From NCBI GenBank assembly GCA_003439945.1, contig QVRM01005976.1:186001-250000 (forward strand): a stretch of 64,000 nucleotides of DNA, given 5' to 3'. The DNA comes from Dermanyssus gallinae (taxonomy: Eukaryota > Arthropoda > Arachnida > Mesostigmata > Dermanyssidae). Shown piece after piece: positions 62,702 through 64,000 of the stretch. The notes under the pieces are model-generated. The model worked only from the letters and a program-made list of their open reading frames with translations, made no database searches and was not told where the DNA came from. Both the position numbers and the translations under genes were made by a program. How positions within the stretch are numbered: position 1 is the stretch's first letter; each line of letters opens with the position of its first letter.

Positions 62702-64000
62702 GAGTTGGTTCTGAGAAACGAGCTGGTTCTACGAAACGAGCTGGTTCTAAGAAACGAGCTGATTCTAAGAAACGAGCTGGTTCTAAGAAACGAGCTGGTT
62801 CTAAGAAACGAGCTGGTTCTAAGAAACGATCTGGTTCTAAGAAACGAGCTGGTACTAAGAAACGCGCTGGTCCTAAGAAACGCGCTGGTTCTAAGAAACG
62901 AGCTGGTTCTAAGAAACGAGCTGGTTCTAAGAAACGAGCTGGTCCTAAGAAACGAGCTGGTTCTAAGAAACGAGCTGGTTCTAAGAAATGAGCTGGTCCT
63001 AAGAAACAAGCTGGTCCTAAGAAACGAGCTGGTTGTAAGAAACAAGCTGGTTGTAAGAACGAGCTGGTTGTAAGAACAAGCTGGTTGTAAGAACAAGCTG
63101 GTTGTAAGAAACAAGCTGGTTGTAAAAACGAGCTGGTTGTAAGAACGGGCTGTTTGTAAGAACAAGCTGGTTTTAAGAAACAAGCTGGTTCCAAGAAACA
63201 AGCTAATTTTAAGAATCGAGCTAGTTCTGAAAAGCGAGCTGGTTCTAAGGAACGAGTCGGTTCTAAGAAACGAGCTGGTTCTAAGAAACAAGCTGGTTCT
63301 AAAAAACGAACCGGTTCTAAGAACAAACTGGTTGTAAGAACGAACTGGTTCTAAGAACAAACTGGTTCTAAAAAACGAGCTAGTTCTAAGAACGGGCTGG
63401 TTTTAAGAAACGAGCTGGTTCTAAGAAACGAGCTGGTTCTAAGAAACGAGCTGGTTCTAAGAAACGAACTGGTTCTAAGAACAAGCTGGTTCTAAGAAAC
63501 AAGATGGTTCTAAGAAACGAGATGGTTCTAAGAAACGAGCTGGTTCTAAGAAACATGCTGGTTCTAAGAAACGAGCTGGTTCTAAGAAACGAGCTGGTTC
63601 TAAGAAACGAGCTGGTTGTAAAAACGAGCTGGTTGTAAGAAACAAGCTGGTTGTAAGAAACAAGCTGGTTGTAAGAACAAGCTGGTTAAAAGAACAAGCT
63701 GGTTGTAAGAACGAGCTGGTTGTAAGAACGAGCTGGTTCTAAGAAACGAGCTAGTTCTAAGAAACGAGCTAGTTCTAAGAAACGAGCTGGTTCTAAGAAC
63801 AAGTTGGTTCTAAGAAACGAGCTGGTTCTAAGAAACGAGCTGGTTCTAAGAAACGAGCTGATTCTAAGAAACGAGCTGGTTCTAAGAAACGCGCTGGTTC
63901 TAAGAAACGCGCTGGTTCTAAGAAACGCGCTGGTTCTAAGAAACGCGCTGGTTCTAAGAAACGAGCTGGTTCTAAGAAACGAGCTGGTTTTATGAAACGA

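Larger units (their letters stand above)
57971..64000. repeat. 18-bp minisatellite with higher-order structure
   Basis: About 6.03 kb, running off the window end, of tandem units with consensus GCTGGTTCTAAGAAACGA, roughly 300 units by length. Common variants are GGTTGT or GGTCCT for GGTTCT, CAAG for CGAG, and 17-bp units lacking one A. Blocks of GGTTCT units grade into blocks of GGTTGT units before each junction. Because 18 is a multiple of three, most frames stay open and read as KKRAGS, LRNELV, SFLRTS or FLEPAR repeats. These are not evidence of a gene. Five copies of a LINE segment (one the source) and four inverted junctions give a nested organisation with periods of about 0.69, 0.76 and 3.8 kb. 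Confidence 0.98.

Noticed and set aside
57971..64000. A CRISPR array
   Set aside because: The repeats are tandem, without unique spacers of constant length, and the context is eukaryotic retroelement DNA.

Overview
This window looks like repeat-rich, gene-poor nuclear DNA from a multicellular animal. An arthropod is the best guess, possibly a mite or other chelicerate, but I cannot prove the lineage. The reasons are: many (TA)n and trinucleotide microsatellites; fragments of R1-type and other non-LTR (LINE) retrotransposons; Tc1/mariner transposase relics; tRNA-derived SINEs with clean target-site duplications; and no bacterial-style gene packing, operons, rRNA genes or CRISPR arrays. No complete host gene could be recognised. 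Two short open stretches with plausible splice signals (12366-12552 on + and 47210-47612 on -) are the only candidates for host exons, and neither could be named.

Layout. 1-4.9 kb holds a Tc1-like transposase relic (minus strand, about 1.0-1.7 kb, perhaps reaching 2.3 kb) and a LINE thumb-domain scrap. 4.9-8.3 kb is a trinucleotide-rich block with long (TA)n tracts and a CTCF-like motif. 8.4-14.4 kb is mostly featureless AT-richer DNA, with a hairpin built around (TA)n at 12.1 kb. A tRNA-derived SINE at 14.8 kb has a perfect 15-bp duplication. 17.5-21.2 kb holds two R1-clade LINE fragments, the first enclosed by long inverted repeats and the second lying between two (TA)n tracts. 22.6-26.5 kb is trinucleotide-rich and carries a second SINE copy. 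A 1.7-kb element with about 250-bp inverted arms lies at 26.9-28.6 kb. 29.9-41 kb is a GC-rich, simple-repeat-dominated domain with poly-G runs, a CTCF-like site and a second SINE family. 42.4-43.5 kb is a decayed LINE. 44.5 kb holds a third copy of the first SINE, and 47.8 kb a second copy of the other SINE. At 50.3-51.0 kb a mariner-family pseudogene is split by a 5'-truncated LINE tail. A second Tc1 relic lies at 54.2-55.0 kb.

The most striking part is 56.4-64.0 kb. A non-LTR reverse transcriptase pseudogene runs straight into an array of at least 6 kb of an 18-bp minisatellite (unit GCTGGTTCTAAGAAACGA) that leaves the window at its right end. A piece of about 100 bp of that same reverse transcriptase, starting just after the YADD motif, recurs four more times inside the array. 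Each copy is preceded by 33 bp in which the minisatellite runs backwards. This gives higher-order units of about 0.69, 0.76 and 3.8 kb. The array keeps most reading frames open, so the long ORFs there should not be taken as genes.

The parts do not form a pathway. The window is best read as a record of retrotransposition, transposon decay, microsatellite-targeted insertion and satellite birth.
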